Below, in pieces: positions 43,852 through 52,940 of a DNA stretch of 64,000 nt (position 1 is its first letter; every line of letters begins with the position of its first letter). Both the position numbers and the translations under genes were made by a program. The stretch spans positions 1 to 64,000 of the forward strand of contig CALURU010000005.1 of assembly GCA_944323255.1 (NCBI GenBank), in the 5' to 3' direction. The notes beneath the pieces were generated by a model, which was not told the DNA's origin, did no database searches, and saw nothing but the letters and a program-made list of their open reading frames with translations. This DNA is from Candidatus Gastranaerophilales bacterium. GTDB taxonomy: Bacteria; Cyanobacteriota; Vampirovibrionia; Gastranaerophilales; Gastranaerophilaceae.

Positions 43852-45813
43852 CTAGTAGATATTGCCGTAAACCCAGTAACTTCTTAAAACTTTTTTTACA
43901 TAGTTTTTAGTTTCAGGATAAGGTATCTGTTCTACAAATTCATCAGTGTCATTATAAATCAATTTTGAAAACCAGTTTGTAACAGATCCTATGCCGCCGT
44001 TATAAGCCGCAATAGTATAAAGGTCTTTATTTCCGAGCATTCGCTTCAAGCTAGCATAATACAAGCTTCCAGCCGTTATATTGGCAGTCTCCGCACTCAA
44101 ATCCTTAGGAAGATTATGCTTTTTCACAACTTCATTATACGTTGCAGGCATAAGCTGCATTAGCCCTGATGCTCCGACCGCACTCTTTGCATAAGGATTG
44201 AAATGACTTTCTTCTTTTATTATTGCCTGCAAAATAATCGGATTGTTATTACCTTTAACTCTATCTACAATATCATAGTAGTGTGAAGGATAAACAAGGC
44301 GCCATCTCAAATCCTCAAATGAAGGCTTCGTTTCCAATTCTTCCATTCCGTTACGTGCCAAAACAGCAGAAACTGTGTAATTTTCTTTCTGATAAGCTAT
44401 CCAGCTCTGTATAAATTTATCATTCTTGCACAACTCGCCCACCAGGTCATAATCTTTCAGATAAGCCAGCTTCACAACCAGATTATTATCCAGAGATTTT
44501 TTATAAGGAAATACTACCGGTTTCGGATTTAACTCAAGAAACGGAAACAAGCCGTCATCTTTGTATAAGTTAAAATTAGCCCTGAATGCATAATATGAAT
44601 CCGGATACTTTGCAACAACCTGTTTATAATAATTATTTGCACTATCATAATGCTTAAGTTTAAATGCGATTTTGCCCATATAATAAGTAACAGCAGGGCT
44701 TGAGTTTACATCCGGAAACTTTTTCAAATGCAAAAATCCCAGACGCTGTGCATCATAATATTTCTTTTGCAGGTACTTTGCAATAAATATGTTATACAAA
44801 GAATCCGCAGAAAACTGTCCGTTTGGATACTTTTCATATAAAGTTCTGTAGCAGGCTTCTTTCACGTTCTGCGCAACAACCTCATTACAATTGAGATACG
44901 CAACATAATCCGCACCCGTTGAATCAAGATTCATATTTACAAGTTTTGTAATCCCTTCTTTTCTTGTCGGGAATGATGCAATATAATTATCTATAACCTC
45001 ATAAACATCTTTATTTGGAGTATTTGATGCATGTTTTTTCAAGCCTTGCTCTGCATACGAAATAGCCTTATCTTTATTACCCAGTCTGTACTCATTGCGG
45101 GCAAAATCAGACCAGCTTTCCGCAAGTGTTGTCTTAAATAAAAAATCTTTTGCTTTTAAATACTCGCCATTTGCATAATAAGACTTGGCTATCAGCAAAT
45201 TGTCATAATTAGTAAGTTTAAGATTTAACTTTTTTATCTCATCAATTGCTTTCATAGAGAATCTGCCGTCAGGAGATTCTTCTATATAGGTTTTGAAGTA
45301 TATAAAAGCCCTGTTTTTTGATTTATCAAGCCACCTTTGGTTTTTTGGCGGGTTTGCAATTTCTATCAATCCGAGATAATACTGAGAAGCTACAGCATAA
45401 TCACTGTTAGGATATTTTTTTATTATATGTTTAAAATGCCGTTTTGCACCTTTATCCTGTATCTCAAACATTAAATTTGCCATATTGTACTCGCTTATTG
45501 GTGCAATAGAGGATTTTGCTCTGGAATGAACTATCCTGTTATATTTTTTTATAGCAAGTTCCTTTTTGTCCATATTTGTGGCACATCGAGCCTGTCTGAA
45601 TAAAGCCGGCGGTTTTAAAGACGAACCGGATGGTACTTTGCCAAACTCTTCATACGCTTTTTCATAATCACTGGACTTGTAAGCTTCAAGTGCAGCAGAG
45701 TATTTTTCAATTCCTCGAGACTCTGCGGATACGTGATTATACACAAAATACCCGACAGTAAAAATTGCCAAAAAAATTGCTATATAAAAATCATACTTCC
45801 TTCTTCTTCTCAT
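43852..45813 (-). CDS. Soluble lytic transglycosylase with TPR repeats
   Basis: Cleaves peptidoglycan glycan strands, leaving 1,6-anhydroMurNAc. 653 residues. N-terminal anchor (about 7-24), a long superhelical region of TPR-like units (YKSSDYEKAYEEFGKVPSGS, KHYDSANNYYKQVVAKYPDS), and a C-terminal SLT domain (about 525-640) with catalytic Glu in IIKEESHFNPYAKSAVGASG, then LMQLMPATYNEV and AAYNGGIGSV. This is the Slt70 layout. Ends YWVYGNIY. Confidence 0.93.
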   Translation of the reverse strand: MRRRRKYDFYIAIFLAIFTVGYFVYNHVSAESRGIEKYSAALEAYKSSDYEKAYEEFGKVPSGSSLKPPALFRQARCATNMDKKELAIKKYNRIVHSRAKSSIAPISEYNMANLMFEIQDKGAKRHFKHIIKKYPNSDYAVASQYYLGLIEIANPPKNQRWLDKSKNRAFIYFKTYIEESPDGRFSMKAIDEIKKLNLKLTNYDNLLIAKSYYANGEYLKAKDFLFKTTLAESWSDFARNEYRLGNKDKAISYAEQGLKKHASNTPNKDVYEVIDNYIASFPTRKEGITKLVNMNLDSTGADYVAYLNCNEVVAQNVKEACYRTLYEKYPNGQFSADSLYNIFIAKYLQKKYYDAQRLGFLHLKKFPDVNSSPAVTYYMGKIAFKLKHYDSANNYYKQVVAKYPDSYYAFRANFNLYKDDGLFPFLELNPKPVVFPYKKSLDNNLVVKLAYLKDYDLVGELCKNDKFIQSWIAYQKENYTVSAVLARNGMEELETKPSFEDLRWRLVYPSHYYDIVDRVKGNNNPIILQAIIKEESHFNPYAKSAVGASGLMQLMPATYNEVVKKHNLPKDLSAETANITAGSLYYASLKRMLGNKDLYTIAAYNGGIGSVTNWFSKLIYNDTDEFVEQIPYPETKNYVKKVLRSYWVYGNIY

Positions 45814-45948
45814 TCAAATTTGTCCCAATTCTGTAATTAAACTCTCTTAATTTATCAGACCAATGTCATAACTGTTAATACTATTTTAATATAGAAACGT
45901 GCAAAAAGAAAATCCTGTAATAAAAAATTACATTTTATCATCAGAAAA

Positions 45949-45971
45949 GCGCATTTTAGAAGAAAATGCGC
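45949..45971 (-). terminator. Terminator of the serpin-like gene
   Basis: GCGCATTTT pairs with AAAATGCGC around AGAAG. On the minus strand it is followed by CTTTTCTG, 31 bp after the stop codon at 46002. Confidence 0.75.
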
Positions 45972-46001
45972 CTTTCAATCCAAAAATATTTCAGAAAATT
46001 C

Positions 46002-47009
46002 CTATTGGAACTTGGAAATATCATGAACTCTCAGAGCAAAATAAGGTTTTGATTTTTCTCTTTCTTTTAGAAATACTACAAAAGTATCGTCAAAGAAAAA
46101 GAACCTTTTTTCCTCCGGCGGAAGAAGTGCTGTCATCTTTGCAGTCATAGCAGCTTCACTTTTCAATTCCACACCGGTATTGTCCATATTAAATCTTATA
46201 GTTTCCATAGCCTGGTCAATTACAAGATTTGTTCCCTTAATTCTATGACCGCAGATTTCTTCAAAAATCTTTTCTTCAAAGAAATTAAGATTAGGGATTT
46301 TAAGTTCGTCTTCTTCACCGAATTTACTGCTCCCCTTATATGCTTCCTGCTTTTTCAGCATATCGTCATATAGATAATTAAATGTATTTGTATTAGAGGT
46401 TTTGTATAAATAAACCTCATCTTTACCTTCGGTTTCTAATCTGACTGCAAAATCGGAAGGATCGTTATAAAATAAAACTTCCACACCGTCATCCAGTTCG
46501 TTTCTTGAATTAGCGCTAATACCGAAATACTCTGCTTCCATATCTCTATAAGGAGCAGTACCTAATTTGTCAAAAGGAACAACAAATTTAAAATCTTTCT
46601 TTAGCATTGCATACACTATAAACCTTTGTTTTGAAGGTGTTAAATCAAGCTGATCAAGTATATCGCTTGTTTCATTGAATTTTCTTTTTATAGCTTTTGC
46701 AATAACCTTTTTGGTATTCTTTTTAATATTGCCTAAATATTTATAGTAACTTCTATCTGAAATATCTTCCTGCGTAAAATCCTGCCTGTTTAGTTCATTA
46801 ACAATTACAGGTGTTCCGCCCGGAAATTTAATTTGATTAAAAGCAATTTTGTCCATAAAATCATTCCAAACAAGCTGGAATGTTCCCACCCATACTCTAT
46901 CCTGAACATTTGATTTACTGCTCATTGTCGGCAGCACATCTATATTTGCAGCAAATGCCGGCGAGAATAAAAATAAGGCTGTTAAAAGCGATAAAATAAT
47001 TCTTTTCAT
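46002..47009 (-). CDS. Secreted serpin-like protein
   Basis: 335 residues from the ATG at 47009 (GAGGGAG upstream). Signal peptide MKRIILSLLTALFLFSPAFA. The mature part opens RVWVGTFQLVWNDFMDKIAF. The C-terminus, GVELKSEAAMTAKMT...RFFFFDDTFVVFLKE...PYFALRVHDI, has the order of a serpin hinge (EAAxxTA), a short reactive-loop region and the final strands. The canonical serpin FNRPF is replaced by DDTFVVFL. Assignment to the serpin fold is an inference; proteins like this in Firmicutes are usually annotated hypothetical. No partner gene is evident. Confidence 0.5.
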   Translation of the reverse strand: MKRIILSLLTALFLFSPAFAANIDVLPTMSSKSNVQDRVWVGTFQLVWNDFMDKIAFNQIKFPGGTPVIVNELNRQDFTQEDISDRSYYKYLGNIKKNTKKVIAKAIKRKFNETSDILDQLDLTPSKQRFIVYAMLKKDFKFVVPFDKLGTAPYRDMEAEYFGISANSRNELDDGVEVLFYNDPSDFAVRLETEGKDEVYLYKTSNTNTFNYLYDDMLKKQEAYKGSSKFGEEDELKIPNLNFFEEKIFEEICGHRIKGTNLVIDQAMETIRFNMDNTGVELKSEAAMTAKMTALLPPEEKRFFFFDDTFVVFLKEREKSKPYFALRVHDISKFQ

Positions 47010-47091
47010 AAAAACTCCCTCTTTTAATGAATAAATCCTAACAAAAAACAAGCGGAATTTCAACTAATTTATGGTAACATAATAATAGTGA

Positions 47092-47140
47092 GAGGGTTGA
47101 CACCTTACCCTAACCCTCTCCTCAAGGATAGGGAGAGTGT
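47092..47140. repeat. CCTAACCCTCTCC palindromic repeat
   Basis: CCCTAACCCTCTCCTCAAGG followed by ATAGGGAGAG is a hairpin repeat of the same family as 41246-41290 and 1277-1350. It ends only 4 bases before the aminotransferase ATG, and its GGGAGAG arm supplies the apparent Shine-Dalgarno for that gene. Confidence 0.6.
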
Positions 47141-47143
47141 TTT

Positions 47144-48226
47144 ATGCAAATTGCGGAATTTAAAATAGAAGAATGGATGAACAAATATGAGGCTTCTGCT
47201 AAGTATGACCTCACAACAACCTGTATTTCACCGCTTTGCATAAATGAACTGCCATTCAGCAATGATATTTTTAGCGTAAAGCTCGGCTATGGAGAAATTA
47301 CCGGTTCTGAAAGATTAAAAACCGCAATACAGTCACTTTATACAAAAAAACATGCCATAACTGTCACACACGGAGCTATCGGAGCGAATCAACTTATATT
47401 CTTATCCCTGTTGGAAAAAGGTGACGAAGTTATTTCAATTGTTCCGACATACCAGCAGCATTATTCTATACCGGAGGCATTGGGCTGCAAAGTTACACTA
47501 TTCTTCCTAAAAGAAGAAAATAACTGGCTTCCTGATTTAGAAGAGTTAGATAAAATCATTACTCCAAAGACAAAACTGCTTTGTCTTAATAACCCAAACA
47601 ATCCTACCGGAGCTGTTATTCCGGATATAATGCTTGAAAAAATTGTTGAAATTGCACAAAAAAACAAGGTTTGGATATTATCCGATGAAGTATACAGAGG
47701 TTTGAATCTCTCAGGAAATCCTTATTCAAAATCCATCGCAGATATTTATGAGCGTGGAATCTCTGTTGGAAGCATGTCTAAAACCTACTCACTTCCGGGA
47801 CTTAGAGTCGGATGGGTTGCAGCAGAAGAAGGGTTGATTAATGAAATAAACCATCAAAGGCAGTATAATACAATCAGCATAAGTACTTTAGATGATTATT
47901 TTTCTGCAATAGCGCTTGAAAATAAAGATTTTATTGCCAAAAGAAATTTTAAAATTATGAATGAAAGGATAAATATTTTAAAAAACTGGCTTGATAATAC
48001 TCCAAAAGTTCACTGCATTTTACCCAAAGGCGGAACAACAGCACTTTTAAAATACAATTCCGATATTCCATCCGGAGAGCTATGCAGAACCCTCCAGCAA
48101 AAAACAGGTGTGGCACTTCTTCCCGGAGAAACTCTTGAAATGGAAGGGTACGTAAGGCTGGGCTATTGTGCGGACAATCTTGAACCTGCACTTGAAAAAT
48201 TCGGGAAATTCCTCGCTTCAATATAA
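47144..48226 (+). CDS. Class I/II PLP-dependent aminotransferase
   Basis: 360 residues of fold-type I. LGYGEITGSERLKTAI near 47, VTHGAIGANQLIFLSLL (cofactor phosphate region near 77), LNNPNNPTGAVIP near 148, ILSDEVYRGL near 184 and PLP-lysine SMSKTYSLPGLRVGWVAAEE near 210. It resembles aspartate/aromatic-type and capreomycidine-synthase-like members; the substrate is not determinable. Single gene, convergent with the YqeG-type gene. Confidence 0.9.
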   Translation: MQIAEFKIEEWMNKYEASAKYDLTTTCISPLCINELPFSNDIFSVKLGYGEITGSERLKTAIQSLYTKKHAITVTHGAIGANQLIFLSLLEKGDEVISIVPTYQQHYSIPEALGCKVTLFFLKEENNWLPDLEELDKIITPKTKLLCLNNPNNPTGAVIPDIMLEKIVEIAQKNKVWILSDEVYRGLNLSGNPYSKSIADIYERGISVGSMSKTYSLPGLRVGWVAAEEGLINEINHQRQYNTISISTLDDYFSAIALENKDFIAKRNFKIMNERINILKNWLDNTPKVHCILPKGGTTALLKYNSDIPSGELCRTLQQKTGVALLPGETLEMEGYVRLGYCADNLEPALEKFGKFLASI

Positions 48227-48229
48227 TTT

Positions 48230-48706
48230 CTATCTTCTTATGGTACTTCTCTCAAGCGCTCTTACAATCTTGGTCGGAAGATTTTCTTTAGGATTAATTG
48301 AGCCTACCAGTATCGTTTTGCAGCCCAATAGTTTTCCGGCAAGAATATCAGTCAGGGGTCTATCTCCTACCATTACCGCATATTCAGGCTTAATTCCGAC
48401 AGATTCAAGATATTCTCTCATAATCTTAGGATTTGGTTTATCCGCTCTTCCTATAACACGGCATGGCGCTATTTTAGAAGCAGATTCGATATATTTTTCA
48501 TTTTTATTATTAGATATTATTGCAACTTCAAAATCCTTTATAAAAGTATTAAACCACTCAACAGTTTCTGGTAAAAAATTAGAAGATTTTGAAACCATAA
48601 CAGTACTATCAAGATCAAACATCAAGCATTTTATGCCTTGCTCTTTCAGCTTTATAAAATCTATCTCATAGATACTTTTCAAATTATAATCAGGTTTTAA
48701 AAACAT
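48230..48706 (-). CDS. YqeG-family HAD phosphatase
   Basis: 158 residues. HAD motif I LMFDLDSTVMVSKSSN (Asp nucleophile near 31), motif II VAIISNNKNE, motif III GRADKPNPK and motif IV VMVGDRPLTDILAG. It belongs to the YqeG/GEP4 group of subfamily IIIA; the eukaryotic member dephosphorylates phosphatidylglycerophosphate, the bacterial substrate is less certain. 18 bp downstream of the U32 peptidase gene on the same strand. Confidence 0.9.
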   Translation of the reverse strand: MFLKPDYNLKSIYEIDFIKLKEQGIKCLMFDLDSTVMVSKSSNFLPETVEWFNTFIKDFEVAIISNNKNEKYIESASKIAPCRVIGRADKPNPKIMREYLESVGIKPEYAVMVGDRPLTDILAGKLLGCKTILVGSINPKENLPTKIVRALERSTIRR

Positions 48707-48724
48707 TCTCTTCTCCTATTCAGT

Positions 48725-50032
48725 CTAATCTGCGCATGCGCAGGTTTGAACTTCTCCCAATGTCATATTTTTAATTCCCACAGTACGTGCTATAGCATAA
48801 GTGTATTCAACTGGTGCCTTAGTTAATCTTACAAGCAATTCGTCATTGGTATTTGCAAGATCCAGTTCCTCACCTTTCATATTCTTGATTTCAGTAACCT
48901 GTGTAATAAATTTTTCAGACGGAGAAATTATTTCAATATCCTCATTTTTATTAAACTTATTCTTTGTTTTTATCTTGTACCAATCACCGTTTTGATTGTC
49001 TATAATTCCTTCCGAATTATATCTTCCCTCACCTGTAAATTCGCATAAGAAATCCGCACCTGCAAGCCCTTTTGATATATCATAACTGTACCCGTTTTTC
49101 GGATATCCCTCACCAAGATAAAAACCTGTTGTATACCCTCTGTTTCCAACCTTCAAAAGTTCATTATAATAAGGAGTCATATCCGCATCAGGATTTTTAA
49201 TAACAGTATCAATAGCCTCTCTATAAGCTTTTGCAGTAGCCGCAACATAATAAAGGCTCTTTGTTCTGCCTTCTACTTTAAATGAATCAATACCGGCTTC
49301 AATCATTTCTTTAAGGTGTTTAACCAGACACAAGTCTTTCGTACTTAAAATATGTGTTCCCTTTTCATTTTCTTCAATTTCATAATACTGCCCCGGTCTT
49401 GTTTCTTCCACAAGCTTATAACTCCAACGGCAAGGCTGCGAACAGTTGCCGGAATTAGCTTTTCTCTCGCCATCTGTCATATAATCACTCAATAGGCATC
49501 TTCCGGAAAATGAAACACACTGCGCACCGTGGATAAAACATTCCAACTCCATTTCAGGAACTTTCTGTTTTATCTCGGCGACATCCTTTATTGGCAATTC
49601 TCTTGCAAGAATTGCTCGTGTTGCACCCATATCCTGCCAAAACCGTACCGCCTCATAGTTTAGAATATTAGCTTGCGTACTTACATGAATATCAGTATTA
49701 GGCATATATTTTTTTGCCAGTCTCATAATTCCGACATCACTTATAATCAACGCATCCGGATTCGATTCAGAGATTCTGTCCATACAGGATTCAAGAGCTT
49801 TTATATCACTATTAAAAGCAAAAATATTTAACGTTAAATACGATTTTGCGCCCATTAATCTTGCTGTATCAATAGCATATTTAAGGTTGTCCAACGTAAT
49901 CAATTCGCCTTTTCTCATTGCACGCAGACTGAAATCTACAACTCCGAGATAAACAGCATCAGCACCATACTTGATTGCATATTTAAGCTTTTCTATATTT
50001 CCTGCAGGCATTAATAATTCTGGTTTAATCAT
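48725..50032 (-). CDS. Peptidase U32 family protein (TrhP/YrrO type)
   Basis: 435 residues. ELLMPAGNIEKLKYAIKYGA near 5, CFIHGAQCVSFSGRCLLSDY near 165-184, NCSQPCRWSYKL near 195, and FKVEGRTKSLYYVA near 250. The cysteine set fits the Fe-S/prephenate-dependent tRNA 5-hydroxyuridine (TrhP) branch, so it probably modifies the wobble uridine of tRNAs rather than acting as a protease. Pairs with the downstream YqeG gene by proximity only. Confidence 0.88.
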   Translation of the reverse strand: MIKPELLMPAGNIEKLKYAIKYGADAVYLGVVDFSLRAMRKGELITLDNLKYAIDTARLMGAKSYLTLNIFAFNSDIKALESCMDRISESNPDALIISDVGIMRLAKKYMPNTDIHVSTQANILNYEAVRFWQDMGATRAILARELPIKDVAEIKQKVPEMELECFIHGAQCVSFSGRCLLSDYMTDGERKANSGNCSQPCRWSYKLVEETRPGQYYEIEENEKGTHILSTKDLCLVKHLKEMIEAGIDSFKVEGRTKSLYYVAATAKAYREAIDTVIKNPDADMTPYYNELLKVGNRGYTTGFYLGEGYPKNGYSYDISKGLAGADFLCEFTGEGRYNSEGIIDNQNGDWYKIKTKNKFNKNEDIEIISPSEKFITQVTEIKNMKGEELDLANTNDELLVRLTKAPVEYTYAIARTVGIKNMTLGEVQTCACAD

Positions 50033-50085
50033 AACAAAATTTTATCACAAAAAATTCTCATTTATTAAACCCTCTTTTTATTAGT

Positions 50086-50115
50086 TTGAAGTTTTGCCTC
50101 TAAGTGTGATATAAT
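50086..50115 (+). promoter_or_regulatory. Promoter of the PC4-like gene
   Basis: TTGAAG (50086-50091), 18-bp spacer, TATAAT (50110-50115). A TGGAGAA ribosome-binding site and the ATG at 50149 follow. Confidence 0.65.
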
Positions 50116-50148
50116 TCTTTTGGTTTTATTATAAATGGAGAATATAAA

Positions 50149-50385
50149 ATGGCAGAATCAAAATTACTCGCAAGCATTCAGAGAACAGATACAGAACAAT
50201 TACAGATTTCTATATCAGAATACAGAGGAAAAAGTTACTTTAATTTAAGAATTTTTTATACAACAGATGATGGTGCAACCTGGCTTCCTACTAAAAAAGG
50301 CGTAACTTTTGCACCTGACCAGTTAGATATCCTCTCCGAAGCCATTGAAGAAGCTAAAAAAGAATTCATGACCGAAGAGGAATAG
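50149..50385 (+). CDS. PC4-like single-stranded DNA/RNA-binding protein
   Basis: 78 residues. LQISISEYRGKSYFNLRIFY, TKKGVTFAPDQLDILSEAIE and an acidic tail give the one-domain PC4 coactivator fold: four strands then one helix. Bacterial PC4-type proteins bind single-stranded nucleic acid and are thought to act in transcription or repair. It is a stand-alone gene with its own promoter, followed by a two-gene signalling cassette. Confidence 0.78.
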   Translation: MAESKLLASIQRTDTEQLQISISEYRGKSYFNLRIFYTTDDGATWLPTKKGVTFAPDQLDILSEAIEEAKKEFMTEEE

Positions 50386-50475
50386 GGGTAGGGGTAAATG
50401 TAAATATATATTATATTATACTGGATAGATGTATTTAATCCCAAACGGTATGTTAAGTTTAAGGAACTTATAATT

Positions 50476-51195
50476 ATGTCAAACGATTCCATTCAGGATG
50501 AATTTATTGCAACAGTTTCACACGAATTGAGAACCCCTCTTACCAGCATAAGAGGGTTTTCTCAAACTTTGCTTAATTCCTGGGATAAGATTGATGACAA
50601 TAATAAAAAGAAATTTATAAAAATCATAGAAGACCAATCAAACAGACTTATTCACCTTGTGGAAAATGTCCTTTCCGTGTCAAAGATGAATGCAGATAAT
50701 GATGTTCTCAAAAAAGTTGACGTAAATGCTGTTATCAAAAAGGTCATACCTATGTTTACCGAACAATACAAAACAAAGAATTTTAAACTTGAACTTGCGG
50801 TGAACTTGCCATTTTCAAGACTTGATGAGGATAAGTTTGAACAGATTATGACGAACCTTATTGATAATGCGGCAAAGTATTCTGCTAGCGGCAAGACCGT
50901 AATGATTACAACAGAACCTGATGGTAATATGATTCTTATAAAAGTCAAGGATGAAGGTATAGGAATAAAAAAAGAAGATTTCGGAAAAATATTCAAGAAA
51001 TTCAGCAGGCTTGAAAATCACCTGACAAGTACAACACAGGGTAACGGGCTTGGGCTTTATATAACAAAACAGCTCGTAGAAAAAATGAACGGCAAAATAG
51101 AGTTTGAAAGCAGAGAAGGCGAAGGCACAACTTTTCTGGTAAAAGTTCCAATTTACAATCAGGAGGAAGCTTTGAGATGCTCTCTTATGTCTTGA
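50476..51195 (+). CDS. Cytoplasmic histidine kinase without sensor domain
   Basis: 239 residues comprising only a HisKA domain (His16 in TVSHELRTPLTSIRGFSQTL) and HATPase_c (NLIDNAAKYSASGKTVMI, KDEGIGIKKEDFG, GNGLGLYITKQLVEKMNG). The sensor must be a separate protein. It overlaps the next gene by 19 bp in a different frame, so translation is tightly coupled to the receiver protein that follows. Confidence 0.9.
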   Translation: MSNDSIQDEFIATVSHELRTPLTSIRGFSQTLLNSWDKIDDNNKKKFIKIIEDQSNRLIHLVENVLSVSKMNADNDVLKKVDVNAVIKKVIPMFTEQYKTKNFKLELAVNLPFSRLDEDKFEQIMTNLIDNAAKYSASGKTVMITTEPDGNMILIKVKDEGIGIKKEDFGKIFKKFSRLENHLTSTTQGNGLGLYITKQLVEKMNGKIEFESREGEGTTFLVKVPIYNQEEALRCSLMS

Positions 51196-52457
51196 TTATT
51201 GATAAAAGAAAAGAACTTTCCACTAAATACAAAAAGAGCCTGGAGGACGAACAAACTTCAGCCTTAAATGCAAGAACTCTTAAAGACGGAATAGAATTAA
51301 TTAGACTGCTTGAACCTGATTTAATAATAATTTCTGACAGTATTGAAGAGGATCTGGCTTCTTTTTGCGAAAAAATTCGTTCGCTAACATACAATACCAG
51401 ACCAACAATTATTGCCCTTTCAAAATCTGCAGACATAAATGACAGGATAAGAGTTTTAGGTTGCGGCGCTGATGATTTTTTAAGCGAACCTGTTAATATT
51501 GAAGAATTCAAAATGAGGATTAAAGCACACCTTAGACGTGATATTGAATCTAACCTCGACAGTGTAACCCTTCTTCCGAACAAAAAGTACGTTTTGAAGT
51601 CTCTGAGGCGGCTTTTGAATTCAGAAAACAAGCCGGCAGTGCTTCTTGCTGGAATAGAAAAATTAGACAGTTACAAAAGCGTGTATTCAGATATAGCAGG
51701 AGACAAATTGTTACAAACATTTGTCGCAATTGCGAAATCCGCACTGGATAAAAACGACTTTTTGGGTCAGATCAATGAAAGCAATTTTATTATAATAACA
51801 AATCCATATAGCGCAGAAAAAATGGCAGCATTTTTAACTTTTGCTTTTGATACAGTTGCGCCAAAATTTTATTCCGAACAGGATGCAAAACGCGGCTATA
51901 CATTGCTTCAAGGCGACAGAGAAGCCGGAATGAGAGCAGACTTTGTCTCGATTTTAATCGGCGGAATAATTGATAATTATGAGTTAATTTCTTCTGCGGA
52001 TACGCTTTTGGAAAAACTTTACACAATAAAAAAAATAGCAAAAATTCCAAGCGGTTCAAATTATGCAATAGACAGAGTTAAATTAACCGGAGAAAATTCA
52101 ATCGTAGTTCCAAAAATCAACAGAAGTGTTTATATAAATGAACCTGATGAAGCGCTTGCCCTTCTTCTCAGAACAACTCTTGAGCTTCAGGGATATGAAG
52201 TTATTAACAACTTGAATTTAGAATCTAATGAACAACCGGGAATAATAATTTTGGACAGTGACGAAGATATGTCCGGACTTGAAATTTGCAGGGAGCTAAA
52301 ATCCAGCCTGAAATTTGTGAATACAAAAATAATTGTAACCAGTACCACGCACGATAAATCTGCCATACTTGATGCAGGAGCGGATTTGTACTTGCCAAAA
52401 CCTTATGAAATATCGGATTTAATTATGTGGATAGAGTATTTTCAGAAAGGTGATTAA
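51177..52457 (+). CDS. REC-degenerate GGDEF-REC signalling protein
   Basis: 426 residues. The first receiver-like domain (1-120) has LIIISDSIEEDL at the phospho-site and LGCGADDFLSEPVN at the switch. The middle (about 128-300) is GGDEF-like in layout (SVTLLPNKKYVLKSLRRLLN, GQINESNFIIIT), but the GGDEF signature is replaced by INESNF, so cyclase activity is unlikely. The second receiver (about 312-426) has GIIILDSDEDMSGLEICREL with a proper Asp. Likely partner of the preceding kinase; the output is not evident. Confidence 0.8.
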   Translation: MLSYVLIIDKRKELSTKYKKSLEDEQTSALNARTLKDGIELIRLLEPDLIIISDSIEEDLASFCEKIRSLTYNTRPTIIALSKSADINDRIRVLGCGADDFLSEPVNIEEFKMRIKAHLRRDIESNLDSVTLLPNKKYVLKSLRRLLNSENKPAVLLAGIEKLDSYKSVYSDIAGDKLLQTFVAIAKSALDKNDFLGQINESNFIIITNPYSAEKMAAFLTFAFDTVAPKFYSEQDAKRGYTLLQGDREAGMRADFVSILIGGIIDNYELISSADTLLEKLYTIKKIAKIPSGSNYAIDRVKLTGENSIVVPKINRSVYINEPDEALALLLRTTLELQGYEVINNLNLESNEQPGIIILDSDEDMSGLEICRELKSSLKFVNTKIIVTSTTHDKSAILDAGADLYLPKPYEISDLIMWIEYFQKGD

Positions 52458-52573
52458 AAAAATTCTTGAAAATGTCTTGCAAAAAAAGATTGATGTGTTA
52501 TTTTAGAATAGTACGGATTGGATGTTGAATGGCAAAAATCTGTAGGAAGTGAAAATTTAATCAAACACTTTAT

Positions 52574-52614
52574 GCGTCCGTAGCTCAGCTGGATAGAGCA
52601 TCTGCCTTCTAAGC
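52574..52614 (+). pseudogene. Truncated tRNA-Arg 5' half
   Basis: GCGTCCGTAGCTCAGCTGGA and the following 21 bases match the first 41 bases of the intact tRNA-Arg at 52672, with one difference. Identity ends after TTCTAAGC, just past the anticodon loop. It lacks the T-arm and cannot be a tRNA. It marks a duplicated integration target. Confidence 0.9.
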
Positions 52615-52671
52615 GGTAGGTCAACGGGCGATAGAAACAAAGATTTGACAATTAAATAGAACACAACATAT

Positions 52672-52745
52672 GCGTCTGTAGCTCAGCTGGATAGAGCATC
52701 TGCCTTCTAAGCAGAGGGTCCCGCGTTCGAATCGCGGCAGGCGTA
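52672..52745 (+). tRNA. tRNA-Arg(TCT)
   Basis: Acceptor GCGTCTG/CAGGCGT (with a G-T first pair and an internal T-G), D-arm GCTCAGCTGGATAGAGC, anticodon stem TCTGC/GCAGA around CTTCTAA (anticodon TCT) and T-arm CCGCGTTCGAATCGCGG. Discriminator A; CCA is not encoded. Reads AGA, a common arginine codon in AT-rich genomes. It is the integration site of the downstream island. Confidence 0.96.
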
Positions 52746-52769
52746 TTTTTTGTGCCTATTTTTGAAAAT

Positions 52770-52791
52770 ACTACAAATTTACTACAAATTG
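52770..52791 (+). repeat. Tandem CTACAAATT repeat beside tRNA-Arg
   Basis: TACTACAAATTTACTACAAATTG contains two 11-12-bp direct copies of TACTACAAATT, 25 bp after the tRNA. It is a plausible integrase arm-binding or core-flanking site, by position only. Confidence 0.4.
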
Positions 52792-52830
52792 AAAAAGAGC
52801 TTTTTATTTTAGACAAAAAGGCTCTTTTTT
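52792..52830 (+). terminator. Terminator after tRNA-Arg
   Basis: AAAAAGAGC pairs with GCTCTTTTT, with an inner TTTTT/AAAAA pairing extending the stem, followed by TATTTT. It ends the tRNA transcript. Confidence 0.75.
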
Positions 52831-52940
52831 ATTTTCACCCCCGCCCTAGAGGGGTTAGAGATAAATTTTGCTATTCGTCAAGAGTTAGAAAAACTTCTGG
52901 CTAAATTTTGAAAATTGAAAGTTTACAGAGAGTAAATCAT

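Noticed and set aside
45899-46150. Plus-strand 83-residue gene
   Set aside because: It contains the terminator palindrome at 45949 and overlaps the end of the secreted serpin-like gene; no ribosome-binding site.
51177-52457. Active diguanylate cyclase
   Set aside because: The position of the GGDEF motif reads INESNF and lacks the catalytic acids.
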